A stretch of DNA of 14,759 nucleotides from DASWHX01 sp036397995 (GCA_036397995.1 DASWHX010000106.1:1-14759), one strand, 5' to 3'. Counted from the first letter of the stretch, positions 8,341 through 14,608 are shown. The notes: generated from the letters alone by a model not told the origin. A program made the numbers and translations.

Positions 8341-8343
8341 CGA
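8318..8343 (+). promoter_or_regulatory. Possible ECF42-type promoter, TGTCGA-N17-CGA
   Basis: TGTCGA at 8318-8323 and CGA at 8341-8343 are 17 bases apart. From memory, Streptomyces ECF42 sigma factors use TGTCGA at -35 and a CGA/CGT-like -10. The site lies upstream of the DinB-DGPF-ECF42 genes, but its start point would leave a leader of about 200 bases. It also overlaps the aldolase terminator. TGTCGA is not enriched in the window, so chance is quite possible. Confidence 0.2.
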
Positions 8344-8486
8344 AATTATTCCTTTCTATCACTGTATCATTGGACACTGAAAGTCAAAACTTTTCAAAAA
8401 ATCTCCAAACCATGTCCAAATTTCAAAGTTTCCTTCGTCAATTGGATGTAACTAATGAGTAAACGTTATGAGCATCATAAGACAGA

Positions 8487-8518
8487 TTGGTTGTGAGGCA
8501 GCAAATGTTTAAATTTTG
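8487..8518 (+). promoter_or_regulatory. Weak candidate promoter for the DinB gene
   Basis: TTGG at 8487-8490, a 19-base spacer, then TAAATTTTG at 8510-8518. That is close to TTTG-N19-TAnnTTTG but carries one extra base within the -7 box. It would give a leader of about 30 bases before the ATG at 8556. Confidence 0.25.
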
Positions 8519-8555
8519 AAATAAATTCTATAACTAAAACTAAAATCAAAAAAAA

Positions 8556-9170
8556 ATGAAAAAGTTAATTCTCTTAATCCCGGCGATGTGGATAATGAGT
8601 TTCACAGGTACAGGACCAGGTATTACTAAGGCCGAACGTAAGGCTGCCATCGAATCCCTCAACAAAACGCAGGACGATTTATTGGCTACCATTGAAGAGC
8701 TTTCGGTGGAACAATTAAATTTTAAAAGCAGCCCCGAATCATGGTCTGTATCGGAGTGCGTTGAGCACATCGCAATATCAGAAACGAATCTGTTCGGTAT
8801 GATTCAGGGTACATTAAAAGAACAGGCTGACGCCGCTTTAAAAAGTGAGATTAAACTTACCGATGAACAGGTATTTGCAGCTATTGTCGATCGTACATAT
8901 AAGGTTAAGACACAAGAAGCATTCGTGCCCTCCGGAAAATTTGGTTCACATGAAGCTACGATTAAGGAGTTTCTCAATAAACGTAAAGCAAATATCGATT
9001 ATCTTAAAGATACCCAGGACGATCTTCGTAATCACTTTTTCACATTTCCGGTGGAAGCCCTTGGTACGGTAGACTCTTATCAACTATTTTATTTTATGAG
9101 CGGACATACCAAACGTCACACATTACAGATTGAGGAGGTAATGAGCGATCCTTCCTTTCCCAAAAAATAA
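8556..9170 (+). CDS. DinB-fold protein with N-terminal signal segment
   Basis: 204 residues. After a hydrophobic N-terminus (residues 4-17, a likely signal peptide or anchor) comes a four-helix DinB-type fold. It shows ESLNKTQDDLLATIEELS, QLNFKSSPESWSVSECVEH (His71), and GHTKRHTLQIEEV, giving His184 and His188. These three histidines are the expected metal site of DinB/YfiT-type proteins, many of which are thiol-dependent metalloenzymes or have no known activity. Secretion is unusual for DinB proteins generally but is seen in Bacteroidota versions. The YCII/DGPF gene follows after 35 bases on the same strand, so a shared transcript with it and the sigma factor is likely. Confidence 0.85.
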   Translation: MKKLILLIPAMWIMSFTGTGPGITKAERKAAIESLNKTQDDLLATIEELSVEQLNFKSSPESWSVSECVEHIAISETNLFGMIQGTLKEQADAALKSEIKLTDEQVFAAIVDRTYKVKTQEAFVPSGKFGSHEATIKEFLNKRKANIDYLKDTQDDLRNHFFTFPVEALGTVDSYQLFYFMSGHTKRHTLQIEEVMSDPSFPKK

Positions 9171-9205
9171 TTCATATTTCATCATAAAACTTTAAAAACG
9201 AAAAA

Positions 9206-9556
9206 ATGAAAGATTATTTATTATTGTTTCGTGGAGGCGAAGCTCATACTGAAAGGCAAAATCCTGAAAAATGGCAAACCCACATGCAAAAATGGATGGA
9301 GTGGATGAGAGGACTTCAAGAACAGGGAAAACTTGTTGGAGCTCAGCCGCTTGATGAATCAGGTAAACAAATAAAGGGGACAAAGAAAATTGTTACCGAT
9401 GGGCCATTCATGGAGGGTAAGGAAATTGTTGGAGGATATTTACAATGCAAGGCGGACTCGTATGACCAGGCGCTTGAAATTGCAAAAGGGTGCCCCATCC
9501 TTGAATTTGAAAGCGGCATTGTGGAAGTAAGGGAAATTCAGGAACTGAAGATGTGA
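9206..9556 (+). CDS. YCII-related / DGPF-domain protein
   Basis: 116 residues, the usual single-domain size. MKDYLLLFRGG opens the dimeric ferredoxin-like fold. The defining DGPF motif is at 65-68, within VTDGPFMEGKEIVGGY, and the domain closes with GCPILEFESGIVEVREIQEL. The biochemical activity of DGPF proteins is not firmly known. In actinobacteria, genes of this type are the usual neighbours and targets of ECF42 sigma factors, and that is the arrangement here: DinB 35 bases upstream, ECF42 gene 101 bases downstream, all on the plus strand. It is probably the target or effector member of this small regulon. Confidence 0.9.
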   Translation: MKDYLLLFRGGEAHTERQNPEKWQTHMQKWMEWMRGLQEQGKLVGAQPLDESGKQIKGTKKIVTDGPFMEGKEIVGGYLQCKADSYDQALEIAKGCPILEFESGIVEVREIQELKM

Positions 9557-9593
9557 GGTAGGATTGACAACCACAATCATACATTTAAGTTCC

Positions 9594-9621
9594 TTTATTA
9601 GAATTCTGTAAAATAAGTTTG
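9594..9621 (+). promoter_or_regulatory. Candidate promoter for the sigma factor gene
   Basis: TTTA at 9594-9597, a 16-base spacer, then TAAGTTTG at 9614-9621, an exact TAnnTTTG. It would start transcription around 9628 with a leader of about 30 bases before the GTG at 9658. It could let the ECF42 gene be expressed apart from the DinB and DGPF genes. Confidence 0.38.
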
Positions 9622-9657
9622 GATGAATAACTAAATTTAAACCTTTCAATTTGAAGG

Positions 9658-10938
9658 GTGCCCCAATCCGATGTCAACATACTGAAACTTGCTGACCATC
9701 TTTTTCGAAATGAATCGAAGAAGATGGTCGCTGTTTTGACTAAAATATTTGGAACAGAAAATCTGGAAACTGCAGAAGATGTGGTTCAGGACACCTTGTT
9801 GCACGCCATCAATGTTTGGAAGATCAAAGGCCTGCCCGACAACCCATCCGCCTGGCTTTTTCGGGTAGCTAAAAACAAAGCAATTGACATTATTCGCAGA
9901 AACAAACACTCGGTCAAGTATGATTTCAGCATCGGCGAAACAGCATTGCTTGCTTCGGAATATACCCTCCATACCGCTATGGATAATTTTTGGAAGGAAG
10001 AATTGATTGAAGACGATCTGTTAGGAATGATGTTCGTATGCTGTCATCCTGAAATTTCTTCGGAAAACCAGATCACCTTAATCCTGAAAACTCTTTGTGG
10101 ATTTAGCACTGCGGAAATCGCTAAAACCTTTCTTACGACAAATGATATCGTCTCAAAACGGCTTTATCGCACGAAAGAATTTTTCAGGGTACACAAAGTA
10201 GCTTTGAGTATTCCTTCTAAAGAGGAAATCAAAAAGCGGACTGAGGTTGTACTAAATTCGATCTATCTTCTTTTTAATGAAGGATACAACTCCACACACA
10301 ATGAATACCTAATCCGCAAAGATGTGATTGAAGAGGCGATGGCATTATGCAAAATGCTTTCAGAAAACAAACACACTCAGATTCCGGAGGTATTTGCGTT
10401 GTTGGCTCTTATGTGCTTTCATGCAGCGCGACTCAATAGTCGTCTTACAAGAGATGGAGAAATTATTCTATTGTCAGAACAGGATCGGAGTACTTGGGAT
10501 GAAGCATTAATTGAGCAAGGGAACGAATTCATGGATAAAGCAGCCTTTGGCAACTCGATCAGCAGCTACCATCTGGAGGCCGCTATTGCGTTTGAACACT
10601 GTACTGCAAAGACGTTTGAGAGTACAAACTGGAATCGCATTCTGGAGTACTATAACTGGCTCTGCACCCTATCCCCATCACCAATCACAGAACTAAATAA
10701 GGGAGTAGCGATTATGCAGGTTCATGGAGCAGAAGCAGCACTCAGGGAATTGAATTTGATAAAAGAAAGAAAAAAACTGGAGTCATACTATTTGTACCAT
10801 AGTTTAATTGGTGAAATCAATTCCAAAATGAACAACACCAAGCAGGCCATTGCAAGTTTTAAATTGGCCATGCAGCTCACAAACTCCGAACCTGAAAAAA
10901 GGATTCTGCATTCAAAAATTACAGCTTTATTAAATTAG
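9658..10938 (+). CDS. ECF42-type RNA polymerase sigma factor with TPR-like C-terminal extension
   Basis: 426 residues, far longer than a simple ECF sigma factor (about 180). Sigma2 is at about 10-85 (ETAEDVVQDTLLHA, PSAWLFRVAKNKAIDIIRR). Sigma4 is at about 118-178 (DDLLGMMFVCCHPEIS, GFSTAEIAKTFL). The extension carries the ECF42 marks YLLFNEGY (203-210) and RDGEIILLSEQDRSTWDEAL (265-284), then helical TPR-like repeats (about 305-425). The start is GTG at 9658: a TGA lies in frame at 9652-9654, and the next ATG (9724) would cut sigma region 2. No anti-sigma gene is adjacent, as expected for ECF42, where the extension is thought to control activity. It follows a DGPF gene, the known partner. 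The inducing signal is unknown. Confidence 0.92.
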   Translation: MPQSDVNILKLADHLFRNESKKMVAVLTKIFGTENLETAEDVVQDTLLHAINVWKIKGLPDNPSAWLFRVAKNKAIDIIRRNKHSVKYDFSIGETALLASEYTLHTAMDNFWKEELIEDDLLGMMFVCCHPEISSENQITLILKTLCGFSTAEIAKTFLTTNDIVSKRLYRTKEFFRVHKVALSIPSKEEIKKRTEVVLNSIYLLFNEGYNSTHNEYLIRKDVIEEAMALCKMLSENKHTQIPEVFALLALMCFHAARLNSRLTRDGEIILLSEQDRSTWDEALIEQGNEFMDKAAFGNSISSYHLEAAIAFEHCTAKTFESTNWNRILEYYNWLCTLSPSPITELNKGVAIMQVHGAEAALRELNLIKERKKLESYYLYHSLIGEINSKMNNTKQAIASFKLAMQLTNSEPEKRILHSKITALLN

Positions 10939-10980
10939 GTTCGAAATAATCTGATCCTCTAAGTTGACATTGTTTGTGGA

Positions 10981-11290
10981 AAATTGTCCCCCTTGTTTTA
11001 AGGGGACTACAGGGGGTTTAAATACTATTTAAGAACCACCCCTAGGAAAATTATTAACCACCCACCTTCGGTCGCCAGGCCCCACCTTCGGTCGGCAGGC
11101 CTACCTTAAAATAAGGAGGGGAAAGTACCCCTGCCTGTAAATTGTCCCCCTTGTTTTAAGGGGGACTACAGGGGGTTTGAACACCATTTTAAGAACCACC
11201 CCACCTTCGGTCGGCAGGCCCAACCTTAAAATAAGGAGGGGAAAGTACCCCTGCCTGGAAATTGTCCCCCTTGTTTTAAAGGGACTACAG
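10981..11290. repeat. Tandem palindromic intergenic repeat, 2.3 copies
   Basis: Copies run 10981-11138 (158 bases), 11139-11258 (120 bases) and 11259-11290 (truncated, 32 bases). Each begins AAATTGTCCCCCTTG and each full copy ends AAAGTACCCCTGCCTG. In copy 2, GTCCCCCTT (11144-11152) and AAGGGGGAC (11158-11166) form a perfect 9-base stem with a GTTTT loop. CCTTA-aaa-TAAGG and AGGGG-N6-CCCCT form further hairpins. Copy 1 is longer because of extra bases and a doubled 20-base module. No coding potential was seen. It resembles REP- or MITE-like elements that are dispersed in some Bacteroidota genomes; no transposase is present in the window. Confidence 0.85.
11061..11100. repeat. Nested 20-base module, tandem pair
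   Basis: Two adjacent 20-base units, 11061-11080 and 11081-11100, differ at one base (GTCGCCAGGC versus GTCGGCAGGC). A third unit, identical to the second, sits at 11200-11219 in copy 2 of the larger repeat. In both larger copies the module stands just before CCTTAAAATAAGG, which looks like an insertion into the bigger palindrome. Confidence 0.75.
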
Positions 11291-11355
11291 CATAGTTAAG
11301 CAAGTGAGGCTTTCCACGCGGCTCTTTTATTCTAAATATTTCGGGAATTGCATTC

Positions 11356-11709
11356 ATGAATTTTGTGAATTATGTTTACAAAAAAATCTATATGTGGAAT
11401 ATTAATACGCCGTGGTTCGATGTTTCAGTTATAACTTGTCTGGTAGCACTTGGAAGTATTTTCCTTGGCCATTTTGAAACAGAAACTCCCAAGCTTCGAA
11501 AAGTTCTAAAATTGTTGGTAACAGTGGCCATAATGGTTACTTTATCTGCTACAGTAGGAAGGATTTGGGCCTTTACTTTTTTAGGAATTATGATATTAGC
11601 TGTCCTTTACATTCATATCATGTGGCTGCCTTCCAAAGGAATTAACGGATGGACGGGGGAGCCTCGGAAAAAATATTACGAGCTGCGGGGATGGAAATGG
11701 AAAGAATAG
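11356..11709 (+). CDS. Small three-TM membrane protein, function unknown
   Basis: 117 residues from ATG 11356, or 105 from the ATG at 11392, which gives a plausible start MWNINTPWFDV; the choice is open. Three hydrophobic segments lie at about 23-40, 49-66 and 70-90. FLGHFETETPKLRK forms a polar loop between the first two, and a conserved-looking Trp-rich tail follows (GINGWTGEPRKKYYELRGW). The tail and the even spread of charges suggest a real protein, but I do not recognise the family. It stands alone between a repeat block and a decayed region. A small hairpin (ATAGG 11706-11710, CCTAT 11723-11727) overlaps its stop codon. Confidence 0.7.
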   Translation: MNFVNYVYKKIYMWNINTPWFDVSVITCLVALGSIFLGHFETETPKLRKVLKLLVTVAIMVTLSATVGRIWAFTFLGIMILAVLYIHIMWLPSKGINGWTGEPRKKYYELRGWKWKE

Positions 11710-11737
11710 GAAAATATTTTTGCCTATCCCGGGTTAG

Positions 11738-11869
11738 TCTTGCATTAAACACGATTGAGAAAACAGAATGCTGGTGAATACTTGTTATGAGAATAAAAAA
11801 TAAAGACTGTCAGAATAATAGCAGTTGTCAAACCGTGTTTGAAAGATTTTAATACAACTTAATGCAAGA
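11738..11869. repeat. 132-base segment with inverted terminal repeats (MITE-like)
   Basis: TCTTGCATTAA (11738-11748) is a perfect inverted copy of TTAATGCAAGA (11859-11869). Just outside, both arms carry TTAG, with two extra bases on the right. A second nested pair is AAACACG (11747-11753) and CGTGTTT (11834-11840). The interior is AT-rich and non-coding. There is no obvious target-site duplication. Confidence 0.5.
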
Positions 11870-12116
11870 GCTAAATAATCCAATTGGCATGGATTTATTT
11901 ACAAACTACGGACCGGTTTTGCGGGTAAAAATGTCGATCCAATCGACCACATAGACGTCACAAAATGTAATCCTAATTCATTTGGGATAATATATTTATC
12001 ACTTCAGAAGTTTGGGTTTGATGATTTAAATCTAATACTCTAAAATTGCTTGTGCACGGATAATATTTCCGCGCCAACTGAGGGGATGGTATATTTTGAT
12101 CATTCAAATAAATGTG
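11870..12116. other. Non-coding or decayed stretch with a small palindrome
   Basis: This stretch contains the perfect inverted repeat GTCGAT-cca-ATCGAC (11933-11947). A stop-to-stop frame at 11879-12043 on the plus strand reads 54 residues ending in NSFGIIYLSLQKFGFDDLNLIL. That composition looks protein-like, but it has no good start, and the family is not recognised. It may be a leftover of another broken gene. Confidence 0.35.
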
Positions 12117-12671
12117 ATGCGATTAGCAGATTTGAAATTTGGCCTAAAGTACAAAGTCATTCAAGACTTTCAACTTGCGTTGTCTGACCAGTTCTTTTCC
12201 AGCGATGAGCTTGTCTTCCTGGGTTCATGCACCATCTTTTGAGACAAATTTGATGTGGATCATCATGAACTCCATTTTTATGATCAAAGCCGTGAAATGG
12301 ATTTGATATGCAGGTACGTTGATCCGGAACGCATAGAGGAGGTGCTGGAGACAAACTTTATAGAAGCCGGCGGTTGGAGACATCCAGGGAAAGGTGAGTC
12401 CCTTCCTGACACGGTTTCGCCAGGAGATAATGCAACAGTACAATTCTTTATTCCATACTTAAAGTCACTGGTGGAAGGTGACCCGGCAACTGAGAATTGG
12501 TTTTTTTGGTTAAAGCGGAATTCCAAATTGCTTGAGTTGACGCTATCCAAAATGCAACACTTGCAATTGAAAATCAGCCCTATCCGGGAAGCCAAAGTGA
12601 TACTGGATTTATTGGGTGTGACATATGATCCAAGTAAGTACTTTCAGTGGTTGGACAAGAAGGTCACCTAA
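12117..12671 (+). pseudogene. Unknown protein (possibly DUF3601-like), split by an in-frame TGA
   Basis: An ATG at 12117 opens a frame reading MRLADLKFGLKYKVIQDF, then DELVFLGSCTIF. It meets TGA at 12240-12242 (codon 42) and continues without a break as DKFDVDHHELHFYDQSREMD, ICRYVDPERIEEVLE and on to the TAA at 12669-12671. The joined product would be 184 residues, and both halves look coding. The front half, with GxKYKV-DF, DELVFLG and a following HFYDQ beta-hairpin, recalls small DUF3601-type domains; that link is tentative. The rear half ends LKISPIREAKVILDLLGV, a helical tail. The part after the TGA is also open from a GTG at 12255, but that would be an N-terminally cut protein. An Arg or Gly codon changed to TGA, or a sequencing error, would explain it. 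Confidence 0.6.
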
Positions 12672-12798
12672 CGTAAAATTGGCCGCTCCGGATTTCCTCC
12701 CCCTCAGAATCCTTTGAGGAGAAACAGCCAGGGTTTTTTATTTCAGTGATCCCCGCCTCTTTGAGTCGGGCAAGCAGCTGGGATTTTAGTCTATTTGA
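12664..12798 (-). pseudogene. 44-codon coding-like remnant
   Basis: On the minus strand, a frame between TGA codons reads LKSQLLARLKEAGITEIKNP, then GCFSSKDSEGEEIRSGQFYVR and a stop. It has no start codon. The helix followed by the KNPG turn and the acidic stretch look like real protein, unlike the plus-strand reading of the same bases. Upstream in another frame, 12856-12791 encodes MILITRLIFAVLIEIFTHL, a membrane-like helix ending at TAG, so the two might once have been joined. Its end overlaps the end of the plus-strand broken gene by 8 bases. Family unknown. Confidence 0.35.
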
Positions 12799-13089
12799 TC
12801 AGATGGGTAAAAATCTCAATTAATACCGCAAATATCAGCCTGGTTATTAAAATCATAACTTCGTATTCAAATTACTTCAATTAACAGGCTTACTTATTGC
12901 CATCTTTTTTGAATAAAATCTTGTGCATATTTGTGCATTATATGTTCCTTAGTTATACACCATTATGGCTACAAGATTTTAGCGATGTTGTACCATTCAT
13001 GAATAGTTTAATTATAAGTTTGAACTTTAATTTGTTTGATTTCAACTGTGATGTTGTAAATTGTTAGTGTAATCATACTAATTGACAGT
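12799..13089. other. AT-rich intergenic with a 10-base direct repeat
   Basis: TTGTGCATAT (12921-12930) is followed at once by TTGTGCATTA (12931-12940). The period is 10 bases, about one helical turn, and TGCA-N6-TGCA adds symmetry, so this could be a paired protein-binding site. The rest holds only the possible membrane-helix remnant on the minus strand and the candidate promoter at 13015. Confidence 0.35.
13015..13022 (+). promoter_or_regulatory. Candidate -7 box for the broken TlpA-like gene
   Basis: TAAGTTTG is an exact TAnnTTTG and the same 8-mer as at 9614-9621. It lies 67 bases before the ATG at 13090. No TTTG stands at the expected -33 spacing, so support is limited. Confidence 0.3.
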
Positions 13090-13577
13090 ATGAAACGATT
13101 TAATCTCATAATTCTTCTGTTATTAATTCAAGTTCTGCCTTCCTGTCAAAATGATACTGCGATACTCATAAAAAATAACCTTGAATTTACGAGTGGAGTT
13201 CTACTTTTAAGAATAGTTGGAGACAGCATTCAAAATCATTATATCGTCAATGCCAATTTCATGAACAATTGGGACTTTTCCAATAGACAACGGATCAGCA
13301 TAAAGTGCAGTTCTGGCACTGATACAATCATTACCGTTAACTTAATCAAGCCTAACTATTATAGACTGGAGTTGGTAAGGTCGATAAGAGAAAAAATTAT
13401 TGGGTGGACCTATTTCTGAAACAAGATGAATATTTGGAAATCCAAATCAGAGAAAAAGATGAGCCTGACATTGAATTTGCCGGGTCGTAAGCTGCTATTA
13501 ATAATTATCTCTTAGAAAAGGAAAATGCTGCGAAAGCAGATAAACAAGCCTACTGGATGAACTTGGTAGTTTCGTAA
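13090..13577 (+). pseudogene. Broken lipoprotein gene, N-terminal part of a TlpA-like thioredoxin protein
   Basis: The intact first frame (13090-13419, 109 codons) starts with a lipoprotein leader (MKRFNLIILLLL, LPSC with Cys19) and ends abruptly at ...REKIIGWTYF. Adding one base to the A6 run at 13391-13396 lets the frame continue as REKNYWVDLFLKQDEYLEIQ, then KDEPDIEFAGS to a TAA at 13488-13490. It then goes on in the same frame as AAINNYLLEKENAAKADKQA, ending at tandem TAA 13575-13580. FxGS followed by NNYL fits the end of the N-terminal domain in Bacteroidota TlpA-like lipoproteins, which I know from memory. The C-terminal thioredoxin domain (CxxC) is absent. Three lesions in one gene suggest a pseudogene; the A6 indel alone could be a sequencing error. 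Confidence 0.65.
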
Positions 13578-13662
13578 TAAATATCTGACAAATCCATATC
13601 TTTATATCCCCCAGAAGCTAAATAACTGATTTGGGCAAAATACGGGGATAGAGAGAAAGTGG

Positions 13663-14337
13663 ATGAAAAAAGTCATTTTGCTTGTCCTAACATCATCATT
13701 ATCCGCCTTTTCTTTTGGGCAATCAAAATCATTAGAAACTGGTAAGCAACTCCCTTACTCTGACAGAAAACTGTCTGTAGGAATTAACTATGCAATCGGT
13801 AACTTCTATAGATTGCCGACCATCAGCAGCACTAAGGATTTCTCAGGATTTGCATTTGGTGGCATTGAAATTGAGAAGCATCTCAAAAATTACCTTACCC
13901 TTTATATCAGGTCTTCATTAATAATCAATTCTTCAATTCCAATCCCCCTCGGAGAGTGTTTCGATGATTGTGAATATGCTAATGTTTGGGAAAACGCCGC
14001 GGGTCTTAGAAGAAATTTTACAGTTGGGAAAAAAAGCTTAATTAATCTTGGCTTAGGAATCTCATTAAATCATTATCTCTGGTCTCATAATTACTCAATC
14101 CAAAGTACAACAGATTTTATTAAGGTTAAAGATGAATTTAATAATACTGGAATAGGTTTTGATTCGAACATCAATTATTTTTTTAGAGTAGGTGAGGGTA
14201 ACATAAATCATTTCGGAATTGGATTCAATTATTCTCCGACTTTTATTAATTCACAGTTGGGAAATAAATACTTCTACTCAATACATTTCAAACTCATTTA
14301 TAAGCACTCCTTCATCAAAAGAAATCGAAAAGAATAA
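13663..14337 (+). CDS. Outer-membrane beta-barrel protein, function unknown
   Basis: 224 residues with a signal peptide (MKKVILLVLTSSLSAFSFGQ, cleavage probably near residue 20). The rest is made of alternating short beta strands: KLSVGINYAIGNFY, GFAFGGIEIEKHL, LTLYIRSSLII, INLGLGISLNHYL, INYFFRVG, HFGIGFNYSPTF and YSIHFKLIYK. These suggest an 8-10-strand barrel ending in a basic tail. A Cys pair (99, 103: GECFDDC) sits in a loop. AT-rich codon use is stronger than in the genes before 11 kb. It is 85 bases after the TlpA-like remnant and has a purine-rich leader (GAGAGAAAG) just before the ATG. No ligand or partner can be inferred. Confidence 0.75.
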   Translation: MKKVILLVLTSSLSAFSFGQSKSLETGKQLPYSDRKLSVGINYAIGNFYRLPTISSTKDFSGFAFGGIEIEKHLKNYLTLYIRSSLIINSSIPIPLGECFDDCEYANVWENAAGLRRNFTVGKKSLINLGLGISLNHYLWSHNYSIQSTTDFIKVKDEFNNTGIGFDSNINYFFRVGEGNINHFGIGFNYSPTFINSQLGNKYFYSIHFKLIYKHSFIKRNRKE

Positions 14338-14422
14338 GGTTAAATACCTCATCTCCCTCAATTAGCATATCATTATTTATGACCTCTTCCCTTCGCAAAC
14401 CCTATCATTTAATGAATCCAAA

Positions 14423-14436
14423 TCCCAAATTTGGGA
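14423..14436. repeat. Perfect 14-base palindrome
   Basis: TCCCAAATTTGGGA reads the same on both strands, 86 bases after the stop of the beta-barrel gene. With no loop it is more like a dimeric protein-binding site than an RNA hairpin. No T run follows, so it is not called a terminator. Confidence 0.5.
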
Positions 14437-14558
14437 AACTCTTCGAAATTAGTAAATCAAGGGTACTTTTTGTACTTCTGTGATTCACTGGTCGACAAGG
14501 ACATCCAACTTTTGAGGCAGATCTTGGCAACCAGAGATTCTTAAAGGCAGCGAAGTCA

Positions 14559-14608
14559 CTCTACGTTGTGTTCTCCACGATCGCAGAACTACTTAAGCAC
14601 GCGTAGAG
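14559..14608. repeat. 50-base imperfect hairpin
   Basis: CTCTACG (14559-14565) pairs with CGTAGAG (14602-14608). Inside it GTG/CAC and GTTCT (14570-14574)/AGAAC (14585-14589) can also pair, leaving a 10-base loop. The stem is interrupted by bulges. It could be a structured RNA, a fold-back repeat or a mobile-element end; none of these can be decided here. Confidence 0.4.

Larger units (their letters stand above)
8251..8555. other. Intergenic region upstream of the DinB-DGPF-ECF42 genes
   Basis: 305 bases holding a likely terminator (8298-8340), a possible ECF-type promoter overlapping it (8318-8343) and a weaker housekeeping-type promoter (8487-8518). The last 35 bases before the DinB start are almost pure A/T/C with an A7 run, a usual Bacteroidota leader. 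No open frame of interest was seen. Confidence 0.5.

Noticed and set aside
10981..11290. CRISPR array
   Set aside because: Repeat units are 120-158 bases long, adjoin directly with no unique spacers, and no cas gene is present.
11933..11947. Operator or ECF promoter at the GTCGAT-cca-ATCGAC palindrome
   Set aside because: It contains TGTCGA, but no gene starts at a suitable distance and there is no second copy. It is kept only as a noted palindrome.
12240..12242. TGA as a selenocysteine or read-through codon
   Set aside because: No selenocysteine-insertion hairpin was evident right after it, and a Cys/Sec active site is not expected in this protein type. Nearby broken genes make mutation or error simpler.
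12702..12740. Intrinsic terminator (CCTCA/TGAGG hairpin and T6)
   Set aside because: The stem is 5 bases with an 8-base loop, the T run starts 14 bases away, and the bases are better read as part of a minus-strand coding remnant.
13391..13396. Programmed -1 frameshift in the TlpA-like gene
   Set aside because: The zero-frame codons GAA AAA ATT do not form a proper X-XXY-YYZ slippery heptamer, no pseudoknot was seen, and further stops follow.
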